DNA of 64,000 nt from Nitrospinaceae bacterium (GTDB taxonomy: Bacteria; UBA8248): the NCBI GenBank assembly GCA_018669005.1, contig JABJAL010000079.1, forward strand, positions 1 through 64,000, in the 5' to 3' direction. The first letter of the stretch is position 1. Every line of letters starts with the position of its first letter. The notes beneath the pieces were generated by a model. That model did not search any database. It was not told the origin of the DNA and saw only the letters and a list, made by a program, of their open reading frames with translations. This document shows, one piece after another, positions 34,039-43,142 of this stretch. Both the position numbers and the translations under genes were made by a program.

Positions 34039-34851
34039 CTAGGCGATACCCAGAAGATTTCGGGGCCCCGGCGTGCTGGGGCCATTTCCGACCGAATTAA
34101 GAATTTGTAGACCCGATTTCGCCGTCTTATTGGCCTTTGAGAGGACAGCTGCGTTCGCCTGGAAGAGCACCCTGTTTTTGACAAATTCTACCGTTGTATC
34201 GGCAAAATCCGTATCCCGAATGGCACTTTCGCTGCTCCTGAGGTTTTCAAGTTCAACGCCTTGCCGCTGAACGCCCGCCTCAAGGTTGTTTGACTGATGG
34301 GCGCCCACCTCACCCCGATAGGTAGAGAGCTTTTCGATAGCTGCGTCTACGGTATCCAGAGCTTTCTGAGCGCCGCTTGGGGTGGAAATATCAATCTTTT
34401 CTAAATCACTCGATATCCCTGAAAGACTAGAGGAGTCCACCCCTTCGTCCGTCGTATCGATGCCTTTGAGCACCTTTGACACGGACGATACGGAAGACTG
34501 CGCCGAAGTCTGATTCGCCGCCCTGGCCGTTGCATCTGTGCCGCCGGTATTAACCGCCTCTAGAGCCCGGTTGCGAACTGAGCGCAACTGATCGAACGCC
34601 TCCCCTAGCTTGGCGTCCTCGGTTCTCAATTCATTTATTTTTCTCTGATCACCTTGAATATTTCTTTCAAGGCTGTCGCCCTGAACGCGGAGATTCTCGC
34701 TAATAATCAATCCGGATGGATTATCGGCCCCGCTATTAATTTGCTGTCCCGTCGAGAGGCGCTCAAGAGATTTAGACAAGGCCTTTTGGCGAGCCTGAAG
34801 TGTTCTCGCCGCCGTCAACGCCGAAATATTCTGATTAATTCGAAGACCCAT
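34039..34851 (-). CDS. Flagellin-like protein, short form with extended C-terminus
   Basis: A 270-residue flagellin: MGLRINQNISALTAARTLQ, LSKSLERLSTGQQINSGADNP and SGLIISENLR are the D0/D1 N-terminal helices; SSESAIRDTDFADTTVEFVKN and VLFQANAAVLSKANK are the C-terminal ones. There is almost no D2/D3 domain, so it would form a thin, smooth filament or a minor subunit. After the usual end it has about 20 extra residues rich in G, P and N (NSVGNGPSTPGPRNLLGIA), unusual for a filament subunit whose C-terminus packs in the core. Its NSGADNPSG differs from the N-R-A-A-D-D-P-A-G of the 46.3 kb flagellin. No clear sigma-28 or sigma-54 promoter is seen. Confidence 0.88.
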   Translation of the reverse strand: MGLRINQNISALTAARTLQARQKALSKSLERLSTGQQINSGADNPSGLIISENLRVQGDSLERNIQGDQRKINELRTEDAKLGEAFDQLRSVRNRALEAVNTGGTDATARAANQTSAQSSVSSVSKVLKGIDTTDEGVDSSSLSGISSDLEKIDISTPSGAQKALDTVDAAIEKLSTYRGEVGAHQSNNLEAGVQRQGVELENLRSSESAIRDTDFADTTVEFVKNRVLFQANAAVLSKANKTAKSGLQILNSVGNGPSTPGPRNLLGIA

Positions 34852-35218
34852 ATCAGCCCCCCTTTACAGCGACTTAAAAAATGCATTGCCTAAAGCCTAT
34901 TAAAAAGATGAGTCCTATTACTAAAGTCCAGTCACCCCCCTTGCAAAACTAGACAACTCATCTTTGTCCAACATGAAAATCATAGCATTTATCAAGGGAA
35001 GAACCAAAAAACGAATAAGTAAAATAATGACGGGTGAGAGCACCTAAACGACTGACAAATAACCTCTTATGAAATTATCGTTCCAATCCGGATAATGTGA
35101 ACCCGGGCACTCAACCATTACATTTACCCCAAAATTCACTAAAACCATCCCTACTTCGCCTTGAACTGGTCATCGAGGAGCTTGAACATTCGTTTAATAG
35201 ATGATTGTGACAGCAATT
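34852..35218. other. Intergenic region upstream of the short flagellin
   Basis: About 370 AT-rich bases between two minus-strand genes. I see no supported gene. A sigma-54-like word lies on the minus strand near 35000-35020 but matches only GG and TTG-A. The first 70 bases after the M48 stop contain a short open stretch without a start codon and ribosome site. Confidence 0.4.
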
Positions 35219-36013
35219 TCAATTTCGTGGCCTGTAATACTTGAGCGCCTCGGGCAACCAGCGCTGAATATCGCGTATTCGGGTGCTTCCCGAAGGGTGG
35301 GTCGAGAGGAACTCCGGGGGCCTGTTATTGCCATCTTTCTCTGAATTTTCTTTCATTCGCCGCCAGAAATCGACAGCCCGCCTTGGGTCATAGCCCGCCT
35401 TGGCCATGAAAATCAGACCTAGCCGATCAGCCTCGGATTCATGTAGACGAGAAAACGGAAGGATTAATCCCACCGAGACGCCAGCGCCCAGCGCGGCCAT
35501 CGTCATTTGCGAAGTTCGGGATTCGCTCTTCGATAGTGCCAAACTAACAGCAAGCATCGAAGTTGAGACAAGAACTTGCTGGCTCACCCGCTCGCCTCCA
35601 TGCCGGGCGATAGCGTGCGCCACCTCATGTCCCAAGACTGCGGCCAGCCCGTGTTCGTTCAGCGTGATGGGAAGAAGACCCGTATATACGAAAACCTTCC
35701 CACCCGGCAAGACGAAAGCGTTTGGCGTTTTATCGTCCTGTATAACAACAAACTCCCATTTATATTTTTTTCCCGATGCACGAGCGATTCGCTCCCCCAC
35801 CCGGCGAACATGTTCGTTTATCGCCGGATCATGGTTGATTTTCTTTTCGTTTGTTTTCATCAAACTCTTAAATGACTGTGCACCCATGCTCAACTCTTGC
35901 CCCTCAGAGAGCAAAAGAAGACGCTCGCGACCCGTATAGGGCGTCTTCGAGCAAGCAGTGACCACTAGGAGGAGGAGAACTGTAATTCCTGGCAGTATCC
36001 GGTGAAATTTCAT
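35219..36013 (-). CDS. M48 family zinc metalloprotease, lipoprotein
   Basis: A 264-residue periplasmic protease resembling the BepA/LoiP group, which handle misassembled outer-membrane proteins. Signal peptide with lipobox VVTAC (C21) indicates lipid anchoring. The zinc site is HEVAH (129-133) with the third ligand in ESEAD (192-196); NAFVLPGGKVFVYTGLL is the typical preceding segment. No TPR domain follows, so it resembles LoiP/YcaL more than BepA. AAAGGG lies upstream of the ATG. It stands between the flagellin and the glycolate oxidase operon. Confidence 0.92.
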   Translation of the reverse strand: MKFHRILPGITVLLLLVVTACSKTPYTGRERLLLLSEGQELSMGAQSFKSLMKTNEKKINHDPAINEHVRRVGERIARASGKKYKWEFVVIQDDKTPNAFVLPGGKVFVYTGLLPITLNEHGLAAVLGHEVAHAIARHGGERVSQQVLVSTSMLAVSLALSKSESRTSQMTMAALGAGVSVGLILPFSRLHESEADRLGLIFMAKAGYDPRRAVDFWRRMKENSEKDGNNRPPEFLSTHPSGSTRIRDIQRWLPEALKYYRPRN

Positions 36014-36103
36014 TCTGGGCCCTTTCCTAAATTCAACTCCACCTCACACACCTCAATAAGATAAAACGGAAAAATAACATCTAACTAAAAATCGTTTTCG
36101 CCA

Positions 36104-37447
36104 TCAAGGAAGCAGCGCGCCATTATAAAACCCTTCCGCTTGGTACGCCTCATCCAGCAACACGAGAGGATGGACCACACGAAGATCGATCTCTCGCTCC
36201 TTGGCGCCGAAACCGATCTGAATCTGGCAGCCAGGGTTACCAGTACAAAGTACCGGAGCGCCCGAGTCATGGATATGTCCCATCTTTCTATCCAACAGTT
36301 TCATTGAAATCTCTGTCTGCGTCAGATTGTAACTACCAGCCGAGCCGCAGCACCAGTCACTCTCCCGGAGCGGCACGATTTCAGCATTTTCCACCGAGCG
36401 CAAAACATCAAGGGGCTCGGCGCGAACCTTCATGGCATGGAATAGATGACAGGGGTGATGATAGGCGACCCGCTGAGGCTCAGGATGTCTCGCGTTTCGC
36501 ACTCCAATTTGAGAAAGAAAAACTGTCGCGTCCATCGCCTTTTCACTGAATTGTCTAGCTTTTTTAGCGAAAACAGGATCACCCTCAAGTAATTCGGCAT
36601 ATTCATGAAGCATGGCGCCGCAACCCGATACGGCAAGAACTATCGCATCGTAAGCATCGGGATCAATCGCCTCAAGATTCCGGCGGGCAAGTTCTCTCGC
36701 CGTTTCCTGATCGCCTGCATGGGCCTGCAACGCACCGCAACATGTTTGCTCGCGTGGAAAAATTACCCGCACACCATTGGCCGCCAGCGTGCGTACAGCG
36801 GCGCGGTTCACATCTCCAAAAAGAGCCGACTGAAGGCATCCGCCGAAAAATGCAACTCTGTGTCGCTCCTCGCCCACAGCGGGAACTTCGGGCGGAAGCG
36901 GCATCATCACGCCAACCTCGGGCGCCTCGGGCAACATCGGCTCAAGGCGCGCCAGCTTTTTAGGTATCAATCCAAGCCACCGAACCAAAACACCCAGAAC
37001 CGTAGTTTGATAGAGACGAGTGAGCCCTGCAGCGAAGTTAAGCAGCGGGCGGTTCGGCAATAGCCACCTGAAAAGAAAACGCCTAAGCGCCCGCTCGCCC
37101 AGCGAGCGTTTCCGCACTTTCTCGATTCCCACTCGCGCCGCACCAATGAGTTTGCCGTAAGACACACCCGATGGGCACGCCGTCTCACACGCCCGGCAAT
37201 CCAGACATCGATCCAGATGCTTGATGACGGTCTCGCTCACTTCCATCTCGCCATCCACCACGAGACGCATGAGATAAATGCGCCCACGGGGCGAATCCAT
37301 CTCATTTCCCATGATGGTGAACGTGGGGCAGCTAGTCGTACAAAATCCGCAATGGATACAGTGTTGAATAACATCACGGTCCACCCCGTCAGGCCCCAGA
37401 AAAGGATTTTCCGACACCGGAACAGGGAAGGCGGCCTCGCTAGTCAT
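36104..37447 (-). CDS. glcF: Glycolate oxidase iron-sulfur subunit
   Basis: Electron-transfer subunit of glycolate (or D-lactate) oxidase, membrane-associated. The 447-residue product has two [4Fe-4S] motifs, CIHCGFCTTSCP (near 30-41) and CLDCRACETACP (near 81-92), then two CCG domains: FFGGCLQSALFGD with CCGALQAHAG, and YHHPCHLFHAM with WCCGSAGSYNL. CTGNPGCQIQI near the end completes the set. It is the last of three genes glcD-glcE-glcF, 18 bases after glcE. The order and domain content match enterobacterial GlcDEF. Confidence 0.93.
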   Translation of the reverse strand: MTSEAAFPVPVSENPFLGPDGVDRDVIQHCIHCGFCTTSCPTFTIMGNEMDSPRGRIYLMRLVVDGEMEVSETVIKHLDRCLDCRACETACPSGVSYGKLIGAARVGIEKVRKRSLGERALRRFLFRWLLPNRPLLNFAAGLTRLYQTTVLGVLVRWLGLIPKKLARLEPMLPEAPEVGVMMPLPPEVPAVGEERHRVAFFGGCLQSALFGDVNRAAVRTLAANGVRVIFPREQTCCGALQAHAGDQETARELARRNLEAIDPDAYDAIVLAVSGCGAMLHEYAELLEGDPVFAKKARQFSEKAMDATVFLSQIGVRNARHPEPQRVAYHHPCHLFHAMKVRAEPLDVLRSVENAEIVPLRESDWCCGSAGSYNLTQTEISMKLLDRKMGHIHDSGAPVLCTGNPGCQIQIGFGAKEREIDLRVVHPLVLLDEAYQAEGFYNGALLP

Positions 37448-37465
37448 ACGAATAATTCCCTTATG

Positions 37466-38854
37466 TTAAATGCGGGCAACGAAACGCCCGGGGCTGAGCG
37501 TTCCCTGAGGGTCATACTCGGCCTTGAGACGACGCATGAGTTCAATCGCGGGCGAGGCGAGCGCGTCTTCTCCGAAAACATCTGTCTCATCCCGCAACGA
37601 GGCGGGCGCGGCACTGAGCGCAACGTGCACAGCCCTCCCCTTTTCCCGGTCCGCCCCGGCGCGGCAGCCTTCCCGAAACGCCTCCCAGGCTGCGAGCGGC
37701 GATACGTTTTCGGAGCCAGGTGAGAGCCAACACCGATAGACGCCACTGGCGGCATGCGCCCCAGACACAAGACGATACCCCCCGCCCGCCCGGGCAGCTT
37801 CAATCGCCGCTGCGGCAAATCGAGGGAGTTGGTCCAGTCGCCCCGAGGCTCGAAATTCTAGAGCGCCCGAATCGATAAACTCACCACCCGGCGAATCCGC
37901 CATCGCCCGAGAAAGACGGGTCGCCTCCTCAGGATGGAAACGATGCAATTCGGCGCCCCCTTGTTTTTCGAACAAGTCCTCGACCCGGCCAAGCTGCTCC
38001 ATTAGGCCTTCCTTGAAATCACCATACGCGGCGGCTAGACACCAGGGACCAGGAAGACCGATTCCGACTGATCCCCCACGAAGGTCAGCTATTCGGCCAG
38101 CGTCCACCACCTCGACCCACATAGGAGAAAGCGCCATGCGCGTCAACTTTTCTGCGGCTGCAAAGGCCTCTGCTGCAGATGAAAATCCGGCCGCTCGCGC
38201 CTCTACCCGCTCGGGATTTTTATAAAGGCGAATCGCCAATTCGGTTACGACGGCTAGCGTCCCCCAACTCCCGGCCAACAGGCGGTTCATGTCGTAGCCA
38301 GTTACGTTTTTCACTACGAGCGCTCCATAGGTCTGTGTCGAGCCATCGGCAAGCGCCACTCGCATCCTCATCACGCGATCCCGGGCACGACCGAACCGCA
38401 CCCGCATCGGGCCCGAGCGATCGGCAATAATCGTTCCGCCGACAGTGGCCCTATCAGAAAAAGGTGGATCGAGTCCCGCCGTCTGGCCCTCTGGAAGCGT
38501 CAGACTATTCAACGAGGAAACCGTCATACCCGCACCGACAATAGCCGTCAGATCATCGCGGAGAAAATCAACGACACCCGAGAGTTTTGTTGTCGAGAGT
38601 GCCACGTCGTAGCGCGCCGGGGGATAGCCCCCCCGCCGACTCGTTCCGCCACCCCAGGGCACAACCGCTAGACCAGCCTCACTCGCTCGTGCGAGTACCC
38701 GCGCCACAGCTTCATGCGTCCTCGGCTGGGCCACGAGAGCGGGCACCTTTCCACCAAGCCCGTAGCCAGCCGATGCCGTTTCGGTGATCAGGTCCCGCTC
38801 GCCAGTATCGGCAAGAACGGCGCTAGCAAATTTATCAAGAGATGGAGAAGACAT
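37466..38854 (-). CDS. glcE: Glycolate oxidase FAD-binding subunit
   Basis: A 462-residue FAD-binding protein of the PCMH/BBE type. The FAD site shows as VVPWGGGTSRRGGYPP (residues 64-79) and GGTIIADRSGPMRVRFGRARDRV near 140-160, with YGALVVKNVTGYDMNRLLAGSWGTL (text shortened in meaning: K-N-V-T-G-Y-D) as in GlcE. It is shorter than GlcD and lacks its full C-terminal oxidase domain, as known for GlcE. It starts 2 bases after the glcD stop, so the two are translationally coupled. GlcE and GlcF together pass electrons from GlcD to quinone. Confidence 0.9.
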   Translation of the reverse strand: MSSPSLDKFASAVLADTGERDLITETASAGYGLGGKVPALVAQPRTHEAVARVLARASEAGLAVVPWGGGTSRRGGYPPARYDVALSTTKLSGVVDFLRDDLTAIVGAGMTVSSLNSLTLPEGQTAGLDPPFSDRATVGGTIIADRSGPMRVRFGRARDRVMRMRVALADGSTQTYGALVVKNVTGYDMNRLLAGSWGTLAVVTELAIRLYKNPERVEARAAGFSSAAEAFAAAEKLTRMALSPMWVEVVDAGRIADLRGGSVGIGLPGPWCLAAAYGDFKEGLMEQLGRVEDLFEKQGGAELHRFHPEEATRLSRAMADSPGGEFIDSGALEFRASGRLDQLPRFAAAAIEAARAGGGYRLVSGAHAASGVYRCWLSPGSENVSPLAAWEAFREGCRAGADREKGRAVHVALSAAPASLRDETDVFGEDALASPAIELMRRLKAEYDPQGTLSPGRFVARI

Positions 38855-38856
38855 AA

Positions 38857-40302
38857 CTATTTCGACATTCCAGCGGCGTGCGAGGAGACTGCGCCACTCT
38901 CAACGACAGGAAACAGGTCATCCTCCCCTGGAAAAATTTTACCTGGATTGAGAAGACCGGTTGGCTCGATTGCGTCTCTCATTCGCATCATCATATTGAG
39001 AGTTGGCTCATCAAACTGATCGGACATCTCACGCATTTTTTCTATGCCAATACCATGCTCACCCGAAAGCACCCCTCCGGCACGAATGCATGCCCGCAGG
39101 ATTTCAGAGCCGCACGCAACGGCACGCACCGTCTCTCCGGGGATTCTGTCGTCGAAAAGAACATTGGGGTGTAGACTTCCGTCTCCGGCATGAAATACAT
39201 TGGTGACGATAAATCCAAAGCGCTTTCCTATCTCGTCAAATTCGGCCAGCACCTCTGCCAATTTTGATCTAGGAACAGTACCATCTAGGCAATAGTAGGC
39301 AGGCGCTATCGCTCCGAAGGCGCCAAAAGCTTTTTTTCGGCCCATCCAGAGTGCCTCGCGCTCCTCCTCGTTTTCGGCGAGCCTGAACGAGGTGCATTTA
39401 TTCTCCTCACTAAACTGACGAACTATCTTCTCAAGCGACCTCATCGACGGCACCAAACCATCAAGCTCGATGAGAAGCACGGCCGCTGCATCCTGGGGAT
39501 ATCCCGCCTTCATGACCTTCTCGATCGCCTCAACAGTATAGCGGTCCATCAATTCCATAGCGGCGGGCACGGCTCCAGCCGCAATAATATCACTCACCGT
39601 CCGGCATGCGTCGCCCACATTTGAAAACGTCGTCAGCATCGTACGCACGCCCTCGGGATTAGGCACCAATCGGACGGTAATCTCAGTCGTTAGAGCAAAA
39701 GTCCCCTCAGAGCCGACAAAAAAGCCCCTTAGATCGAACCCCGGCACCTCTTCACCATCTGCCCCCAGTTCGACGACCTCTCCCGAGGAAAGAACCACAG
39801 TCATCCCCATGATGTGATTCGTCGTCATCCCGTACTTGAGACAGTGAGCACCGCCTGAGTTTTCAGCAGCATTTCCACCAATCGTGCAGGCCATCTGGCT
39901 GGAAGGATCGGGCGCATAGTGGAATCCGTTGGGCCGTGTTTCATTCGAGAGATGAAGATTAACAACCCCCGGCTGGACGCGAGCCAGCATATTTTCGTAA
40001 TCCACTTCAAGAATACGGTTCATCCTCGTCGTAACGAGGAGCACGCCACCGGGCGCTGGCGTCGCGCCGCCCGAGAGGCAGGTGCCTGCTCCGCGTGCAA
40101 TCACAGGAACACCAGCCTCATGACAGATCGTCATCACCTGCCTAACATCTTCCGTTGAGTCTGGAAGAACCACAACGCCGGGCTCGCCTTTGTAAATCAT
40201 CAACGCATCGTGGTCGTAGGTGCGCATCGCCTCGTGGGCAGTATGTACATAATCCTCGCCAATGGCCGATATGAGTTTTTCAACAAGTCCAGAGTGATTC
40301 AT
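38857..40302 (-). CDS. glcD: Glycolate oxidase catalytic FAD subunit
   Basis: Oxidises glycolate (possibly D-lactate) to glyoxylate (pyruvate). The 481-residue product has the FAD-binding domain (VIARGAGTCLSGGATP at about 69-84; GGNAAENSGGAHCLKYG at about 138-154) and the FAD-oxidase C-terminal domain with VTNVFHAGDGSLHPNVLFD (metal/substrate histidines), GGVLSGEHGIG and EPTGLLNPGKIFP. AAGGTGG precedes the ATG. First gene of glcDEF and divergent from an MFS carrier gene, which suggests uptake of the same substrate. Glycolate use points to a source of phytoplankton exudates, but this is inference. Confidence 0.94.
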   Translation of the reverse strand: MNHSGLVEKLISAIGEDYVHTAHEAMRTYDHDALMIYKGEPGVVVLPDSTEDVRQVMTICHEAGVPVIARGAGTCLSGGATPAPGGVLLVTTRMNRILEVDYENMLARVQPGVVNLHLSNETRPNGFHYAPDPSSQMACTIGGNAAENSGGAHCLKYGMTTNHIMGMTVVLSSGEVVELGADGEEVPGFDLRGFFVGSEGTFALTTEITVRLVPNPEGVRTMLTTFSNVGDACRTVSDIIAAGAVPAAMELMDRYTVEAIEKVMKAGYPQDAAAVLLIELDGLVPSMRSLEKIVRQFSEENKCTSFRLAENEEEREALWMGRKKAFGAFGAIAPAYYCLDGTVPRSKLAEVLAEFDEIGKRFGFIVTNVFHAGDGSLHPNVLFDDRIPGETVRAVACGSEILRACIRAGGVLSGEHGIGIEKMREMSDQFDEPTLNMMMRMRDAIEPTGLLNPGKIFPGEDDLFPVVESGAVSSHAAGMSK

Positions 40303-40459
40303 TCACAACCACCTTTTACCGAACAAATTTTCTAAAAGACCACCTTTCCAACGATTATAACGCCACCGCCCCACGTTGCGACACCTCCCAGACGGGACAG
40401 AGCACGTAAGAGAGCGTATAATCATTTTTTATTCATATTACTTAGTCTCAGAGGTCTTC

Positions 40460-41752
40460 TTGAACACACCCGCAACCAATACCCCGAAAGGGCCTCGTAT
40501 ATATTACGGCTGGATCATCGTCTGTGTTTCGTTCCTCTCCATGGGGTTTCACAACTCAGCACGTTTTTCGTTCACTATCTTTCAAGTTCCCCTTATTGAT
40601 GAGTTTGGGTGGAGCCGAGGCGCCCTCGGCGGGGCCTTCTCGCTTATGCTCGGTTGCTATGCTCTCTCGGGCCCGCTCATCGGTTCAATATTCGACAAAA
40701 AAGGCCCGAGAGCCGTTATGCCCTGGGGCTCATTGTTAATCGGAAGCGGCCTCATTATCGGCTATTTCACCAGTTCCCTCTTGCATATTTACCTCTTGTA
40801 CGGCGTTTTTATTGGTGTCGGTATGTCGATGAGCGGCTTTGCACTCCACGGCGCCCTTATGCCGCGCTGGTTTCAGAAAAAACGCGGCCTCGCAACCGGC
40901 ATCTATCTCTCCGGCGGCGGTGTCGGCATCCTTGTCTTCTTCCCCCTCATCGAGCGCCTCATCTTCTATGTCGGATGGCGTTATACCTTTCTACTCTTCG
41001 GCGTGACCATTCTTCTTATCATGGTCCCCCTCAAACTGATTTTTTTACGCGATGGCCCCGATGACGTGGGCCAAACGATGGACGGTCTACCCCCGGATTT
41101 GACGGCCCCAGCCCCCATCCCTCAACCCGAAACGAAAGAGCAACCCAACATCAGGGAAGTATTCGACGAGGTAAGGCACGATGGCCGCTTCTGGCTACTC
41201 GCCTGCATTGTCTTTTTCCTTGGGCTAAACAACAACACCATCATGAGCCAGCTTCAACTTTTTCTCGTGGACTCAAAGTACGGGACCGCAACCGCTGCGC
41301 TCTTGTTGGGTGGCATCGGCCTCATACGTATGGCGGGAAGCTCTTGCATGGGCTGGTTGAGCGACTCTATCGGCAGACCGCGAACACAAGCCCTGTCCTC
41401 CTTTGTCTCGGCAATGGGGCTCATCATTCTCCTCACCTTACCGGCTGCAGGCGGATCAATCTTAATGGGCATCATTTTCGTTCTCGTTTACGGATTTGGT
41501 ATGGGGGGCATGTCGGCCTGCCACTCGGCCATGTCGGCGGACGCCTTTGGAGGGCGAAACTTTGGCGTCATCATGGGATTTCTCGAAATTTGCTTCGGGC
41601 TCGGGGGTGTTGTCGGCCCGCCGGCCGCAGGCTTTATCTTCGATGCGGTGGGAAGCTACAATGTGCCGTTTACAATCATAATTGCAGGTCTTCTTTCCAT
41701 GAGTTTCGTCTGCCTGGTTATTTATCCAAAAGTGGCCGCAAGAAATAACTAA
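40460..41752 (+). CDS. MFS transporter, monocarboxylate/oxalate-formate type
   Basis: A 430-residue carrier with twelve predicted helices. It has the monocarboxylate-type opening YYGWIIVCVSFLSMGFHNSARFSF, the helix 2-3 loop SIFDKKGPRAVMPWG, MPRWFQKKRGLATGIYLSGGGVG in the helix 4-5 region, and a long central loop (residues about 210-240). The TTG at 40460 has GAGG 5 bases upstream; a longer frame from 40376 adds 28 unlikely residues. Being divergent from glcDEF with 157 bases between, it probably imports glycolate, lactate or a similar acid. Confidence 0.85.
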   Translation: MNTPATNTPKGPRIYYGWIIVCVSFLSMGFHNSARFSFTIFQVPLIDEFGWSRGALGGAFSLMLGCYALSGPLIGSIFDKKGPRAVMPWGSLLIGSGLIIGYFTSSLLHIYLLYGVFIGVGMSMSGFALHGALMPRWFQKKRGLATGIYLSGGGVGILVFFPLIERLIFYVGWRYTFLLFGVTILLIMVPLKLIFLRDGPDDVGQTMDGLPPDLTAPAPIPQPETKEQPNIREVFDEVRHDGRFWLLACIVFFLGLNNNTIMSQLQLFLVDSKYGTATAALLLGGIGLIRMAGSSCMGWLSDSIGRPRTQALSSFVSAMGLIILLTLPAAGGSILMGIIFVLVYGFGMGGMSACHSAMSADAFGGRNFGVIMGFLEICFGLGGVVGPPAAGFIFDAVGSYNVPFTIIIAGLLSMSFVCLVIYPKVAARNN

Positions 41753-41793
41753 CTTTCTCGACAAACTCATAAAAAAATTTAAAAATCAATCGC

Positions 41794-43068
41794 TCATCCC
41801 GTATATTCCAGAATAAACAGCCCCAATCCCCATCGATCACCAAGATAAATAAGACCGGTCTGGGTGTCCACGAAAACATCATTGCTCTGGGTGAGCCAGC
41901 GCTCAGAGTCTCCAGCCGGAATATAATGGCCCACCTCTTTGGGTTTAAACGGGTCCGACCAATCTGCAATACGCAACCCGGCCCCATACCAGCATATGTA
42001 CATCAGATCATCTGCCTTCATATCGAGCCAGACATTATGAGCCCCATAGCGAGCCCCGAGCTGCGACCAGTAGGGATCCACCGGCCTCATCGATTCGGGA
42101 TCTATTTCATAGGGATGAAAACTTGAAATCGGAAGCGGCACCATCGGATTCCGCATGTCGTAAAAGGTAACGAAGGCGGGCGGGTGAGCACAGTTCATCG
42201 TAACGCACTCGGTGGCCACGATGGCGAATTCTGAGCCCGGAGGAACGAGAAAGGTGTGGTAGCAGCCGGGCCAACCGTGGGTCTCGTGCGGGTTATGGCG
42301 CCACATGAACTCAGGGTTTCTGGGGTCAGTCATGTCGAACATGGCAATGCCCCCGTTCCAGAAGCCGCAGGTCACATAATTCCCAAACGGGTTCGCTTCA
42401 TGAAGCCAGACACCCCAACCGAGCTTTTCAAAATCCCACGAGGGTGTCTCTCCCGCCCCTTCGTTCTGCCCCTCTATCCAGCATTGCGATAAAAGCTCGG
42501 GAGCAGAAGGGTCTTTTACGTCAAAGGTGCTGAGCACTTTCCCATGGCAGCCGTCCTTGAAAGCCGAGCAATAGAGAAGACCCCTATCCTTATCGTGAAT
42601 CGGGCGGTGTATCCCCCTGCCATCGGCCTCAACGTGTCCAACCTGTCTCGGATTAGTAGGGTCGCTCAACTCGAAAATTTTCATGCCCGGTATTACGTCG
42701 GGTGGCGGCTCCTCGCCGGGCCGAAGCTCACAATTCGTGTAAAGCATATCGCCGACCATCAAGATTTTATGGGTTCGGGCACCAGGATGGTCCTCGATCT
42801 GATTGACGACCTTTGGTTTCGTGGGGTCCGAGACATCGACGATCGTAAGACCGTTATGACCGTTCGCGCCAGAGGCGGCGACATAGGCGAGCCCATCCCT
42901 CACTTGAATTTGAAAGGTATCGCCCCAACCGTTCAGATCCGAATGTCCCACGACGCGGACATTTTTTTTATCCTCAGCGACAGGGCCGGTGAGAACAGAG
43001 GGCTCATCCTTGTATATAACCTGCGTGTCTAGCGAGCGAGGCGGTATCTTGTACTCTGGCTTCGGCAT
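41794..43068 (-). CDS. LVIVD-repeat beta-propeller protein
   Basis: A 424-residue protein with repeated LVIVD-type strands: GLTIVDVSDPTKPKVV, MKIFELSDPTNPRQV, LSTFDVKDPSAPELL, IAMFDMTDPRNPEFM, VTFYDMRNPMVPLPI and LRIADWSDPFKPKEV. About six such blades predict a propeller. It has many histidines (PHETHGWPGCYH, RGIHRPIHDKD) and cysteines (CVTMNCAHP), which might bind metal. No signal peptide from the ATG at 43068, which has AGGAG 10 bases upstream; a frame extending to 43197 adds a hydrophobic segment but no ribosome site. Function is not established. It is upstream-adjacent on the same strand to the Ldh-family gene. Confidence 0.83.
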   Translation of the reverse strand: MPKPEYKIPPRSLDTQVIYKDEPSVLTGPVAEDKKNVRVVGHSDLNGWGDTFQIQVRDGLAYVAASGANGHNGLTIVDVSDPTKPKVVNQIEDHPGARTHKILMVGDMLYTNCELRPGEEPPPDVIPGMKIFELSDPTNPRQVGHVEADGRGIHRPIHDKDRGLLYCSAFKDGCHGKVLSTFDVKDPSAPELLSQCWIEGQNEGAGETPSWDFEKLGWGVWLHEANPFGNYVTCGFWNGGIAMFDMTDPRNPEFMWRHNPHETHGWPGCYHTFLVPPGSEFAIVATECVTMNCAHPPAFVTFYDMRNPMVPLPISSFHPYEIDPESMRPVDPYWSQLGARYGAHNVWLDMKADDLMYICWYGAGLRIADWSDPFKPKEVGHYIPAGDSERWLTQSNDVFVDTQTGLIYLGDRWGLGLFILEYTG

Positions 43069-43142
43069 GAGACAAACTCTCCTGATAAAGACTATTAAGC
43101 TAATAAGACATTCTAGAAAAAAAATGAAAAATATTAAGCACC

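Noticed and set aside
35160-35260. Open stretch after the M48 gene resembling a small regulator tail
   Set aside because: No start codon with a ribosome site; it is the +1 frame over the M48 end.
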